A program made the translations under genes and the position numbers. Shown one piece after another: positions 7,341 to 13,060 of a stretch of DNA of 13,060 nt (its first letter is position 1; every line of letters begins with the position of its first letter). The DNA is from CBDDRG01 sp965232975 (lineage in GTDB: Bacteria; Pseudomonadota; Gammaproteobacteria; Pseudomonadales; Porticoccaceae), in the NCBI GenBank assembly GCA_965232975.1, contig CBDDRG010000301.1:1-13060 (forward strand), written 5' to 3'. The notes below the pieces were generated by a model that saw only the letters and a list, made by a program, of their open reading frames with translations, did no database searches and was not told where the DNA came from.

Positions 7341-7530
7341 CGCTGCGGTCCCGCAAGGGCCACGAGGGAATTCACGGCGGTCATCGTGCTTCGCAACTTG
7401 AAGCTGTGTGCCCGCCAACTGAAGCTGATCCCGCAACTGTAACCGGGGAGCATCATCCATAGAGCCACTGGCGCAAGCTGGGAAGGCGGGTGAATGCGAT
7501 GAGCCGGAAGCCAGGAGACCTGCCGCAGCG
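7341..7530 (+). promoter_or_regulatory. Cobalamin (vitamin B12) riboswitch aptamer
   Basis: Several conserved blocks of the adenosylcobalamin aptamer occur in order. P1 is CGCTGC (7341-7346) with GCAGCG (7525-7530). P2 is GGTCC/GGGCC around a CGCAA loop (7347-7361). AGGGAA (7365-7370) follows. The P5 arm pairs TTCA and GGCGG (7371-7380) with CCGCC and TGAA (7412-7423). CCGCAACTGTAACC lies at 7431-7444, CACTGG and GGGAAGGCGGGTGAATGCGATG at about 7467-7502, and the B12 box AGCCAGGAGACCTGCC at 7509-7524. It precedes btuB, the standard target. In the family, cobalamin binding shuts down expression of the downstream transporter gene. The P5 arm here carries a loop of about 31 bases, longer than typical. 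Pairings were worked out by hand. Confidence 0.95.
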
Positions 7531-7580
7531 GCGTTGTTTTCCAGAGATCGGGAACTATCTTTGGGGTGTGCCTCTGGGTG

Positions 7581-7625
7581 CGCGACAACAACGCAGGATG
7601 TCTGGTTGTCGCGGCCAACCCTCGT
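7581..7625 (+). promoter_or_regulatory. Leader hairpin and possible anti-Shine-Dalgarno element downstream of the riboswitch
   Basis: CGCGACAAC (7581-7589) and GTTGTCGCG (7605-7613) form a perfect 9-bp stem with a 15-base loop. It is not followed by a run of T, so it is not an intrinsic terminator. Just after it, CCTCGT (7620-7625) is the exact complement of ACGAGG (7682-7687), which includes the Shine-Dalgarno of btuB. This suggests a translational expression platform in which the riboswitch state decides whether the Shine-Dalgarno is masked. The mechanism is inferred from complementarity only; six bases can match by chance. Confidence 0.4.
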
Positions 7626-7695
7626 ATGCGGGCGTCGATTCGGCCAAGTCCTGTCCATTGGATTGTTCATCCCGACAGCCAACGAGGCCACACCA

Positions 7696-9648
7696 ATGCG
7701 ACTCAATGCTCTGCGCTGGGCGACGCCCAGGGCTATCTTGCTGACCCTGGCGGTCGGCATTGCCCCCAGCCATCTACAGGCTGAAAGTTCTGACGACGAC
7801 AGCGACATCGACGGTGGTGACAAAACCGTCATCGTAGTCACCGCCACCCGCTCTCCCTACAGCCTCGATCAGGTGCCGGCGACGGTGCGCGTGATCACTG
7901 CCGAGGACATTCAGGCCAGCGCCGCGACCAATGTCACCGACCTGTTGCGCAGCCAGGGCGCTCTGCAAGTGTTCGACAGCATGGGCAACGGCCGCGACGC
8001 CAGCCTGAGCCTGCGCGGGTTCGGCTCCGGTGCGAACGCGCTAGTGCTGATCGATGGCCGCAAGCTCAACAACATGGATCTGGGTGGCCCCGACCTCAGC
8101 GCCATTCCCCTTGCCGACGTCGAGCGTATCGAAATTCTCGAAGGCGGCGCTGGCGTGCTGTACGGCGATCAGGCGGTCGGCGGCGTCGTCAATATCATCA
8201 CTCGCCGCGGCGGCAAAGGCGGGCGGGTCACGGTCGGTCGGGGCAGCTATGACAACGAGCTCTACCGCGCCAGCTACGGCGACCGCTTCGCCAATGGCTT
8301 GGATTACCGCGTCGCCGGCGATGTGGAGCGGGGCAATGGCTATCGCCGCGACAACAACCTCGACTATGACAACGCGGCGGCGGATGTCGGCTACAGCTAC
8401 GATGCGGGGCGAGTCTTTGCCGAATTCCAGCAAACCGACAACGAGCGCCGCCTGACCGGGGCACTGTTTGCGTTTCAGGTGGACGACGATCGCCGTCAGC
8501 CGGGCGCGAGTTTCAATGACTATGCGGCGGATACGCGGGTGGCGCGCCTGGGTATTGATCACCGTTTCAGCGATTGGCTGGAACTGCTGGCGTCCTACAG
8601 TGACCGCGATGAGGATGTCGTGGTCAATGCGACATCGGGCTTCGGCGACAGCATCACGCGGCAGAACCGGCGGGTGAAGCTGTTCGATCCCCGCCTGATT
8701 ATCACCCGCGACGCGCTCCGCCTTACGCTGGGCGCCGATGTCGAGCGGGTCGATTACGACATCGCGCTGGATTTCGGCTTCGGCTTTGCGGGCAGCGCCC
8801 AAGAGCACCGCAAGCACAGCGAATATGTGCAGGCGATCTACGCACTGACCGACCGCCTGGATGTTCAAGCGGGGATTCGCCACGCCAAGCTGAAGACCGA
8901 GGTCGATCCCTTCGGCATCAGCTACGACCAAAGCGTGACCGTGCAGCAACTGGGCGCCAGTTGGCGGCCCGGCGACTGGCGTTTCTACGTCAACCGCGAC
9001 GAGACCTTCCGCTTCCCACTGGCGGACGAAAATGTCGATTTCTTCGGGTCTGTCAATGTGCTCGATGTCCAGCGCGGCGTCGCTTGGGAGCTGGGTGGCG
9101 AGCGCGCATGGGACAGCGTCGCGCTGCATCTGGCGCTGTTTCACCACGACAATCACAACGAAATCGGTTTTGATCCGGCGTTGGGATTTTTTGGCGCCAA
9201 CACCAATTTCGACGACACTCGCCGCCGCGGCGGCACTGTCGATGTGACCTGGCAACTGGCCGCAGCCTGGGATGTCCGCGCGCTCTACACCTATCAGGAT
9301 GCCCGTTTTGTCGAAGGCCCCTATGACGACAACCGGGTGCCGGCAGTGTCGCGGCAACTCGCCAAGCTGAGCAGCGCTTACCAGCTCGGCAACCGGATTA
9401 AGCTGTTTGGCGAGTTGGTCTATACCGGCGCGCAGGAGCTCGATCTCGCCAACTCCACCGGTGGCCTCGGTGGCTATACAGTCGCTAACCTGGCCGCCAG
9501 CTATCGCTGGCAGCGCTGGTTGTTACAGGCGCGGCTGAACAACATCACCAACAAGCAATACAGCGAGCTGGTGAGCTTTTTTTCCACGCAAGGTTTCTTC
9601 CCGTCGCCGGAGCGGAATATCATGCTGACGCTCAGTTACGATTTCTGA
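7696..9648 (+). CDS. btuB: TonB-dependent vitamin B12 outer-membrane receptor BtuB
   Basis: Outer-membrane beta-barrel that imports cobalamin using energy delivered by TonB-ExbBD. The protein has 650 residues (E. coli 614). A signal peptide spans about residues 1-29 with likely cleavage at HLQA/ES. A short acidic stretch follows, then a TonB box (TVIVVTATR, 44-52). The plug domain runs to about 160 and contains DLLRSQGALQVFDS, SLRGFGSGANALVLIDGRKLN (core), VERIEILEGGAGVLYGDQAVGG and VVNIITR. The remainder is barrel, ending in the terminal phenylalanine typical of outer-membrane proteins (LTLSYDF). The frame is open upstream to 7534, inside the leader, but ATG 7696 gives the signal peptide and follows GAGG (7684-7687) at eight bases. 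The cobalamin riboswitch upstream makes B12 the likely substrate. The DUF6580 gene starts 43 bases downstream in the same transcription unit. Confidence 0.93.
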   Translation: MRLNALRWATPRAILLTLAVGIAPSHLQAESSDDDSDIDGGDKTVIVVTATRSPYSLDQVPATVRVITAEDIQASAATNVTDLLRSQGALQVFDSMGNGRDASLSLRGFGSGANALVLIDGRKLNNMDLGGPDLSAIPLADVERIEILEGGAGVLYGDQAVGGVVNIITRRGGKGGRVTVGRGSYDNELYRASYGDRFANGLDYRVAGDVERGNGYRRDNNLDYDNAAADVGYSYDAGRVFAEFQQTDNERRLTGALFAFQVDDDRRQPGASFNDYAADTRVARLGIDHRFSDWLELLASYSDRDEDVVVNATSGFGDSITRQNRRVKLFDPRLIITRDALRLTLGADVERVDYDIALDFGFGFAGSAQEHRKHSEYVQAIYALTDRLDVQAGIRHAKLKTEVDPFGISYDQSVTVQQLGASWRPGDWRFYVNRDETFRFPLADENVDFFGSVNVLDVQRGVAWELGGERAWDSVALHLALFHHDNHNEIGFDPALGFFGANTNFDDTRRRGGTVDVTWQLAAAWDVRALYTYQDARFVEGPYDDNRVPAVSRQLAKLSSAYQLGNRIKLFGELVYTGAQELDLANSTGGLGGYTVANLAASYRWQRWLLQARLNNITNKQYSELVSFFSTQGFFPSPERNIMLTLSYDF

Positions 9649-9691
9649 CGCTGCCGCCTCACACCTTTACTTGACTTGACAGGTTCCCCCG

Positions 9692-10207
9692 ATGACCCGC
9701 AACCAAAGCTTGCTGCTCGCCCTGATTGCCACTGTCGCCGTCGCCGCGGTAACGCGTTTGCTGCCCCATCCGCCCAATTTCTCGCCACTGGTCGCTGCCG
9801 CGCTGTTCAGCGGCGCCGTGATCGCCAATCGCGCTCTGGCCCTGCTGGCGCCCATGGCGGCGATGCTACTGTCGGACGTGATCCTGGGCTTTCACGACAC
9901 CATGGCGTATGTGTATCTGGCGCTGGCGCTGGTGGTCGGGATCGGCAGCTGGCTCGGCGCGCGCCGCGCGCCGCTGCTGCTGACCGGCGGGGCCGTTGCA
10001 GGCTCCGTGGCATTTTTCGTGGTCAGCAATGCCGGCGTTTGGCTACAGGGCGGCCTTTATGCGCATAGCTTGGCGGGTCTGATCGATTGTTATGTGCTGG
10101 CGCTGCCGTTTTTCCCGAGCACTTTGCTGGCGACGCTGCTATACGGCGCGCTGATGTTTGGCGCCGAGTATCTGTTGGTGAGATCGCAGCACCCAGTGCG
10201 GGCCTGA
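9692..10207 (+). CDS. DUF6580-type small integral membrane protein, putative B12- or cobalt-related transport protein
   Basis: 171 residues, almost entirely hydrophobic, with about five membrane segments (roughly residues 6-22, 43-64, 71-89, 94-113 and 134-162). The family signature recalled for DUF6580 is visible: RLLPHPPNFSPLVAAALFSGA near the N-terminus, LLSDVILGFHDT at 59-70, NAGVWLQGGLY at 113-123 and the ALPFFPSTLLATLLYGALMFG block at 137-157. Such proteins are described as putative transport proteins resembling ECF substrate-binding (S) components; no substrate is established here. The gene follows btuB by 43 bases and ends at a terminator, so it should lie under the cobalamin riboswitch on the same transcript. 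That suggests a role in moving cobalamin, a cobinamide precursor or cobalt across the inner membrane. No ECF A or T component is in the window. The upstream Shine-Dalgarno (ACAGG) is modest. Confidence 0.75.
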   Translation: MTRNQSLLLALIATVAVAAVTRLLPHPPNFSPLVAAALFSGAVIANRALALLAPMAAMLLSDVILGFHDTMAYVYLALALVVGIGSWLGARRAPLLLTGGAVAGSVAFFVVSNAGVWLQGGLYAHSLAGLIDCYVLALPFFPSTLLATLLYGALMFGAEYLLVRSQHPVRA

Positions 10208-10212
10208 AAGAC

Positions 10213-10240
10213 AAAAAAGCCGCCCCGAGGGCGGCTTTTT
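10213..10240. terminator. Bidirectional intrinsic terminator between the btuB unit and amtB
   Basis: A perfect 7-bp GC stem, GCCGCCC (10219-10225) with GGGCGGC (10229-10235) and a CGA loop, is flanked by six A on the left (10213-10218) and five T on the right (10236-10240). It can terminate the plus-strand btuB-DUF6580 transcript just after its stop (10207) and the minus-strand amtB transcript after its stop at 10258. Confidence 0.92.
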
Positions 10241-10257
10241 GTGTCCAGTGTTAACGG

Positions 10258-11577
10258 TCAAAGGTCGTAGCCACGTTCATCATGCAGGGCAAGATCGAGC
10301 CCCATGGTTTCCTGGTCTCCGTCGACCCGCAGGCCAATGAGGGCGTCGGTCAACTTGAGAAGCAGCCAGGTCAGCACACCGGTGTAGCCGGCGACGGCCA
10401 GGACACCGATCAACTGAACACCAACCTGGGTAATCGTGGTCATCCCCTCGGCATGGCCTTGCCCCGAAAACACACCGAGACCGCTGGAAATGAATACGCC
10501 CGCGAGGAGGGTGCCGAGCATGCCGCCAACGCCATGTACCGGAAACACGTCCAGTGAATCGTCGATTTTCAGCTTGATCTTGATGGTCTGGGTGGCGTAG
10601 TAACAGATGATCCCGGCCGCGAAACCAATCACCAGCGCACCGCCCGGACCGACGTAACCCGATGCCGGCGTGATGGTGCCGAGGCCGGCAACCATACCAG
10701 TCACAATCCCGAGCACCGAAGGTTTCCCATGCCGGATCCACTCCATCATCATCCAGGCGAGGGCGCCGGTGGCGGCGGAAATGTGGGTTGCCAACATCGC
10801 CATGCCGGCGTTGCCATCAGCCGCGAGTGCGGAGCCCGCGTTGAAGCCAAACCAGCCAACCCACAGCATGCCGGCGCCGGTAACCGTCATCGTCAGGTTA
10901 TGCGGTGCCATTGCCTGCGCGCCAAAGCCGCGGCGATTGCCGATCACCAGCGCACACACCAGCGCGGCGACGCCCGCGGTGATGTGGACCACAGTGCCGC
11001 CGGCGAAATCCAGCAAACCCATCTTGGCCAGCCAGCCGCCACCCCACACCCAGTGCGCCACCGGCACATAGACCGCGATGAGCCAGGCCATACTGAACAA
11101 CAGCAATGCAGAGAATTTGACCCGCTCCGCGAAGGCACCGATCACCAGCGCCGGCGTGATGATCGCGAACGTCATCTGGAACATCGCAAACAGGCTTTCG
11201 GGAATGCTGCCGACCAGTGATGCTTCGCTCGTAGCCGCCATGAACAACTGACGGGTGCCGCCAATAAGTGCGTTGCCTGCACCGCCATCGGTGAACGTCA
11301 GGCTGTATCCAGCCACCATCCAGACAATGGAAGCAGCGCAGGTGATCGCGAAACACTGCATCAATATCGACAACGCATTCTTGGTTCGCACCAGGCCGCC
11401 ATAGAACAATGCGAGCCCGGGTATGGTCATGAACAGCACCAGCGCTGTCGCCGTCAGCAGCCAGGCGGTGTCGCCCCGACTCAGTTCGTCGGCAACGGCG
11501 AACACCGGGAAACAGGCCAGTGATGGCGCGAGCCAATGGCGCATATCGCGTATGATGTTGATCGGTCGAAGCCCCAT
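10258..11577 (-). CDS. amtB: Ammonium transporter AmtB
   Basis: Inner-membrane ammonium channel of the Amt/Rh family, 439 residues with the expected 11 membrane segments after a cleavable-looking leader (WLAPSLACFPVFAVA, to about residue 29). Channel residues are all present: Phe gate F133/F137 and F245 (WFGFNAGS, with S249 at the outer binding site), D190 of DFAGGTVVH, and the twin histidines H198 and H348 (DVFPVHGVGG). The C-terminal tail LDLALHDERGYDL is the part that contacts the PII protein GlnK in this family. ATG 11577 follows AGGA about ten bases upstream; ATG 11544 (MRHWLAPS) is the alternative and also leaves a signal peptide. The usual upstream partner glnK is absent from the window. 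No convincing sigma-54 site was found, so nitrogen control cannot be shown from sequence. It terminates at the shared bidirectional terminator. Confidence 0.96.
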   Translation of the reverse strand: MGLRPINIIRDMRHWLAPSLACFPVFAVADELSRGDTAWLLTATALVLFMTIPGLALFYGGLVRTKNALSILMQCFAITCAASIVWMVAGYSLTFTDGGAGNALIGGTRQLFMAATSEASLVGSIPESLFAMFQMTFAIITPALVIGAFAERVKFSALLLFSMAWLIAVYVPVAHWVWGGGWLAKMGLLDFAGGTVVHITAGVAALVCALVIGNRRGFGAQAMAPHNLTMTVTGAGMLWVGWFGFNAGSALAADGNAGMAMLATHISAATGALAWMMMEWIRHGKPSVLGIVTGMVAGLGTITPASGYVGPGGALVIGFAAGIICYYATQTIKIKLKIDDSLDVFPVHGVGGMLGTLLAGVFISSGLGVFSGQGHAEGMTTITQVGVQLIGVLAVAGYTGVLTWLLLKLTDALIGLRVDGDQETMGLDLALHDERGYDL

Positions 11578-12017
11578 AAGCGCGAATTCCTAGTTCGAGT
11601 GATCGTTATTGGTGCGTAATTGGTTATTTCGGAATCGAGATATTCACCATATTGCGGCAATTTGTCGCGGAGTTGTTGCGAAAAATCCCGAAAAACGACC
11701 GCATGTAGCCGTTATTGTGCATTTTATGCCAAATATGGGCGTTAATGGGGCGTCAGGATTGGAATCACCAGGATTGGCAAACCGAAATTTCCGCGTTCGG
11801 CACCGTCTCCTTCATCGCCGACTTGGGCGAGAAAACAGGCTGACGGCTTTGCGCCATGCAGCGCTAGCGGCGTCCCGGCCGGAGGCTGAATGTTCGCCCG
11901 CCTCGGGCAACGAAGGCTATCTTGCGTGGTAGGTGTAGGATTTGTCGTGATAGGGCTCTGGACAATTTTAAAGTCGCAATGGAGCGCCGTTCAACCGAGC
12001 TGCAATGGGGTGAGAAT
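11578..12017. other. Non-coding, AT-richer intergenic region between amtB and the DUF4404 gene
   Basis: About 440 bases separate the divergent starts of amtB and the DUF4404 gene. The half nearest amtB is clearly richer in A and T than the flanking genes, as expected of promoter DNA. It must hold promoters for both genes; I cannot assign either with confidence. A weak candidate for the right-hand gene is TTGTCG (11942-11947) with an ATTTTA-like -10 about 17 bases on. A plus-strand frame at 11609-11932 has no recognisable protein and was not called. A short direct repeat is listed separately. Confidence 0.6.
11754..11777. repeat. Short direct repeat upstream of amtB (9 bp, 15-bp period)
   Basis: CAGGATTGG occurs at 11754-11762 and again at 11769-11777, separated by AATCAC. 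The period is 1.5 helical turns. It lies about 180 bases upstream of the amtB start and could be a regulator site, or chance. Confidence 0.35.
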
Positions 12018-12293
12018 ATGACAAAGGCAAATGACGACGCGCTGCGCGCGCACCTGGCCCGGGTTCATGACGAACTTGAGAAGGCGACCGCCATCCACCC
12101 GGGCGAGAAAGATTTGCTGGGAGGGCTGCTGACTGATGTTCTGGCTCAGGCCTCCGGCGATGATGTGGAGGGCCAGAAGCCCGGCATCCGCGAGCGTCTG
12201 GAAGAACAGGCGCGACGCTTTGACGCCGACCACCCGCAGCTCGCGAAAGTGATCGAACGGCTGGTGGGCGTGCTTGCCGACATGGGTATTTAG
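12018..12293 (+). CDS. DUF4404 family small protein
   Basis: 91-residue soluble, mostly helical protein of unknown function. It shows the DUF4404 pattern: an N-terminal amphipathic helix pair (LRAHLARVHDELEKA, then EKDLLGGLLTDVLAQA), a short polar break, then IRERLEEQARRFDADHPQLA (about 57-76) and the terminal VIERLVGVLADMGI. The length matches the family. The frame is open upstream to 11922, but ATG 12018 gives the conserved N-terminus and is preceded by GGGGTGA, a good Shine-Dalgarno, four bases away. No signal peptide, membrane segment or catalytic motif is seen. It stands alone on the plus strand, with long non-coding stretches on both sides and no obvious terminator after it. The family name is recalled from pattern; the function is not known to me. 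Confidence 0.8.
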   Translation: MTKANDDALRAHLARVHDELEKATAIHPGEKDLLGGLLTDVLAQASGDDVEGQKPGIRERLEEQARRFDADHPQLAKVIERLVGVLADMGI

Positions 12294-12946
12294 GTTTGGG
12301 GTAGTATTCCCGGCACCAGCACTCCTTAAGAAGGCGCGTTCTCTACTAACACCCTCTGTCACCCGCGCCGATGCCGATAACATACCAGACAGCATGGCAG
12401 GTTCGGCATCCTACGGCCATGTGGTAATCCCGCTTCAAAAAATCGCCAGCACGCACGGCCTATATCTCTGTTTCTTGCTGGGGAGACTCCTGGAGTTGAG
12501 CGTCCGTAGCGAGGAAGGTCCGATTTGAGGCAGATTGTGGACATATTTGTCGCGAACGATGGGATTGCCTAACAAAAAATTGCGTGAAAAAACCTTCAGT
12601 ACCAACAAAACCTCAAGGTGCTTCCATTCGGCATTATCGTTGTCAGGTCCGTCTCCAATCGGCTCGCTGATCTTGCTCCGCTCATCCCCAAAATCGTTGC
12701 GGCGGCTGGTCGAGTCAAGGCTGGGCAAGTCGAGTCGGCTGCACTGGTGCGTTAGCGCCTGTTCCAGATCTCGCTGAAGGGCGCATCGCGGCGTTAAACC
12801 CGGCCGCAAAATGCTCACCTACTCCGTGTATGCTGCGCTGGTTCGCGCGGTTTTGCGTTGCGCCGCAGCCCTGATCGAGATGTTGAACAGGCTCTTGGCG
12901 CAAAGGTTTCCGGCAGGCCGACAAATCAAGATTGACAGGGGGTGCG
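12294..12946. other. Lower-GC intergenic stretch with no convincing gene
   Basis: About 650 bases between the DUF4404 gene and hemE. GC content falls well below that of the surrounding genes; the 60 bases from 12541 are about 38% GC. Open frames on both strands (for example minus 12435-12818 and plus 12535-12777) lack a good ribosome binding site and a recognisable protein. A weak interrupted hairpin is possible at 12783-12814 (GCAT/ATGC and GCGGC/GCCGC). The hemE promoter should lie at the right end, but no clear -35/-10 pair was found. No tRNA was recognised. It may be a decayed gene or an acquired remnant. Confidence 0.5.
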
Positions 12947-13060
12947 GTGACCCAACTCAAGAACGATCGCCTGCTGCGCGCGCTGTCGCGCCAGCCGGTC
13001 GATGTCACGCCGGTGTGGCTCATGCGCCAGGCCGGGCGCTACCTGCCCGAATACCGCGAC
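12947..13060 (+). CDS. hemE: Uroporphyrinogen decarboxylase HemE, N-terminal 38 codons (cut by window edge)
   Basis: Cytoplasmic haem-biosynthesis enzyme that removes four acetate carboxyl groups from uroporphyrinogen III to give coproporphyrinogen III. Only the N-terminus is present. It reads TQLKNDRLLRALSRQPVDVT after the start and contains the family signature PVWLMRQAGRYLPEYRD (residues 22-38), including the conserved arginines that bind substrate carboxylates. The start is GTG 12947, preceded by AGGGGGTG (12937-12944), a strong Shine-Dalgarno at short spacing. The frame is open through the right edge. Confidence 0.97.
   Translation, partial: MTQLKNDRLLRALSRQPVDVTPVWLMRQAGRYLPEYRD

Noticed and set aside
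5800..7356. 518-codon open frame on the minus strand opposite radA
   Set aside because: It is a GC-rich shadow of radA: His/Gln/Ala/Gly-rich low-complexity product, no recognisable domain, and radA on the other strand has all its motifs.
8041..9357. 438-codon minus-strand frame opposite btuB
   Set aside because: Shadow of btuB codon bias; the product is rich in Val/Ile/Ala/Asp with no family features, and btuB is unambiguous.
11718..11731. Possible sigma-54 site for amtB (TGGCATAAAATGCA on the minus strand)
   Set aside because: The GG and GC elements are two bases too close for a -24/-12 promoter; the match is more simply the small palindrome GCAT-TTT-ATGC.
11609..11932. 107-codon plus-strand frame in the amtB upstream gap
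   Set aside because: GTG start without a ribosome binding site, composition of non-coding DNA, no recognisable protein.
12435..12818. 127-codon minus-strand frame (contains EWKHLEVLLVLKVF)
   Set aside because: No ribosome binding site or known domain; odd composition. Kept only as part of the unexplained low-GC gap.
12715..13023. 102-codon minus-strand frame overlapping the hemE start
   Set aside because: Antisense to the clear N-terminus of hemE; no family features.

Overview
The window is ordinary-looking chromosome from a high-GC gammaproteobacterium. The proteins (EF-P with its lysylation enzymes, AceK, RadA, BtuB, AmtB, a DUF4404 protein, HemE) and the adenosylcobalamin riboswitch all read as gammaproteobacterial. 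EF-P carries lysine at residue 34 and sits between epmB and epmA, so this lineage modifies EF-P by beta-lysylation, not by the arginine rhamnosylation (EarP) of Pseudomonas aeruginosa. A marine Cellvibrionales/Spongiibacterales-type organism is my best guess, but this is inferred from gene content only. No mobile element, CRISPR array, tRNA or rRNA was seen.

Layout from left to right. (1) 1-2258 is an EF-P module: epmB (minus strand, cut by the window edge), a 40-base divergent spacer, then efp and epmA on the plus strand. (2) 2248-5768 is a minus-strand run of three closely packed genes. Read in their own direction they are a DnaT-like protein with three tandem ssDNA-binding-type domains, a phage lambda P-like putative helicase-loader protein, and aceK (isocitrate dehydrogenase kinase/phosphatase). 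aceK and epmA converge and overlap by 11 bases. (3) 5914-7281 is radA, starting at TTG behind a strong ribosome binding site. (4) 7327-10240 is a vitamin B12 uptake unit: promoter -10 box, cobalamin riboswitch, long leader, btuB, a small DUF6580 membrane protein, and a bidirectional terminator. (5) 10258-11577 is amtB on the minus strand, with no glnK beside it, followed by about 440 bases of AT-richer non-coding DNA. (6) 12018-12293 encodes a small DUF4404 protein, then come about 650 bases of lower-GC DNA with no convincing gene, and finally the first 38 codons of hemE.

How the genes work together. EpmB converts lysine to (R)-beta-lysine, EpmA attaches it to Lys34 of EF-P, and modified EF-P relieves ribosome stalling at polyproline. 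BtuB is the TonB-dependent outer-membrane B12 receptor; the riboswitch should lower its expression when cobalamin is plentiful, and the DUF6580 protein probably belongs to the same regulon. The DnaT-like and P-like pair looks like a chromosomal helicase-loading or primosomal pair of phage ancestry and is the least understood part of the window.

The items most worth a second look are the triple-domain DnaT-like/P-like pair joined to aceK, the riboswitch leader with its long P5 arm and possible Shine-Dalgarno sequestering element, the B12-linked DUF6580 membrane protein, and the low-GC gap before hemE. I found no clear evidence of a wholly new system.
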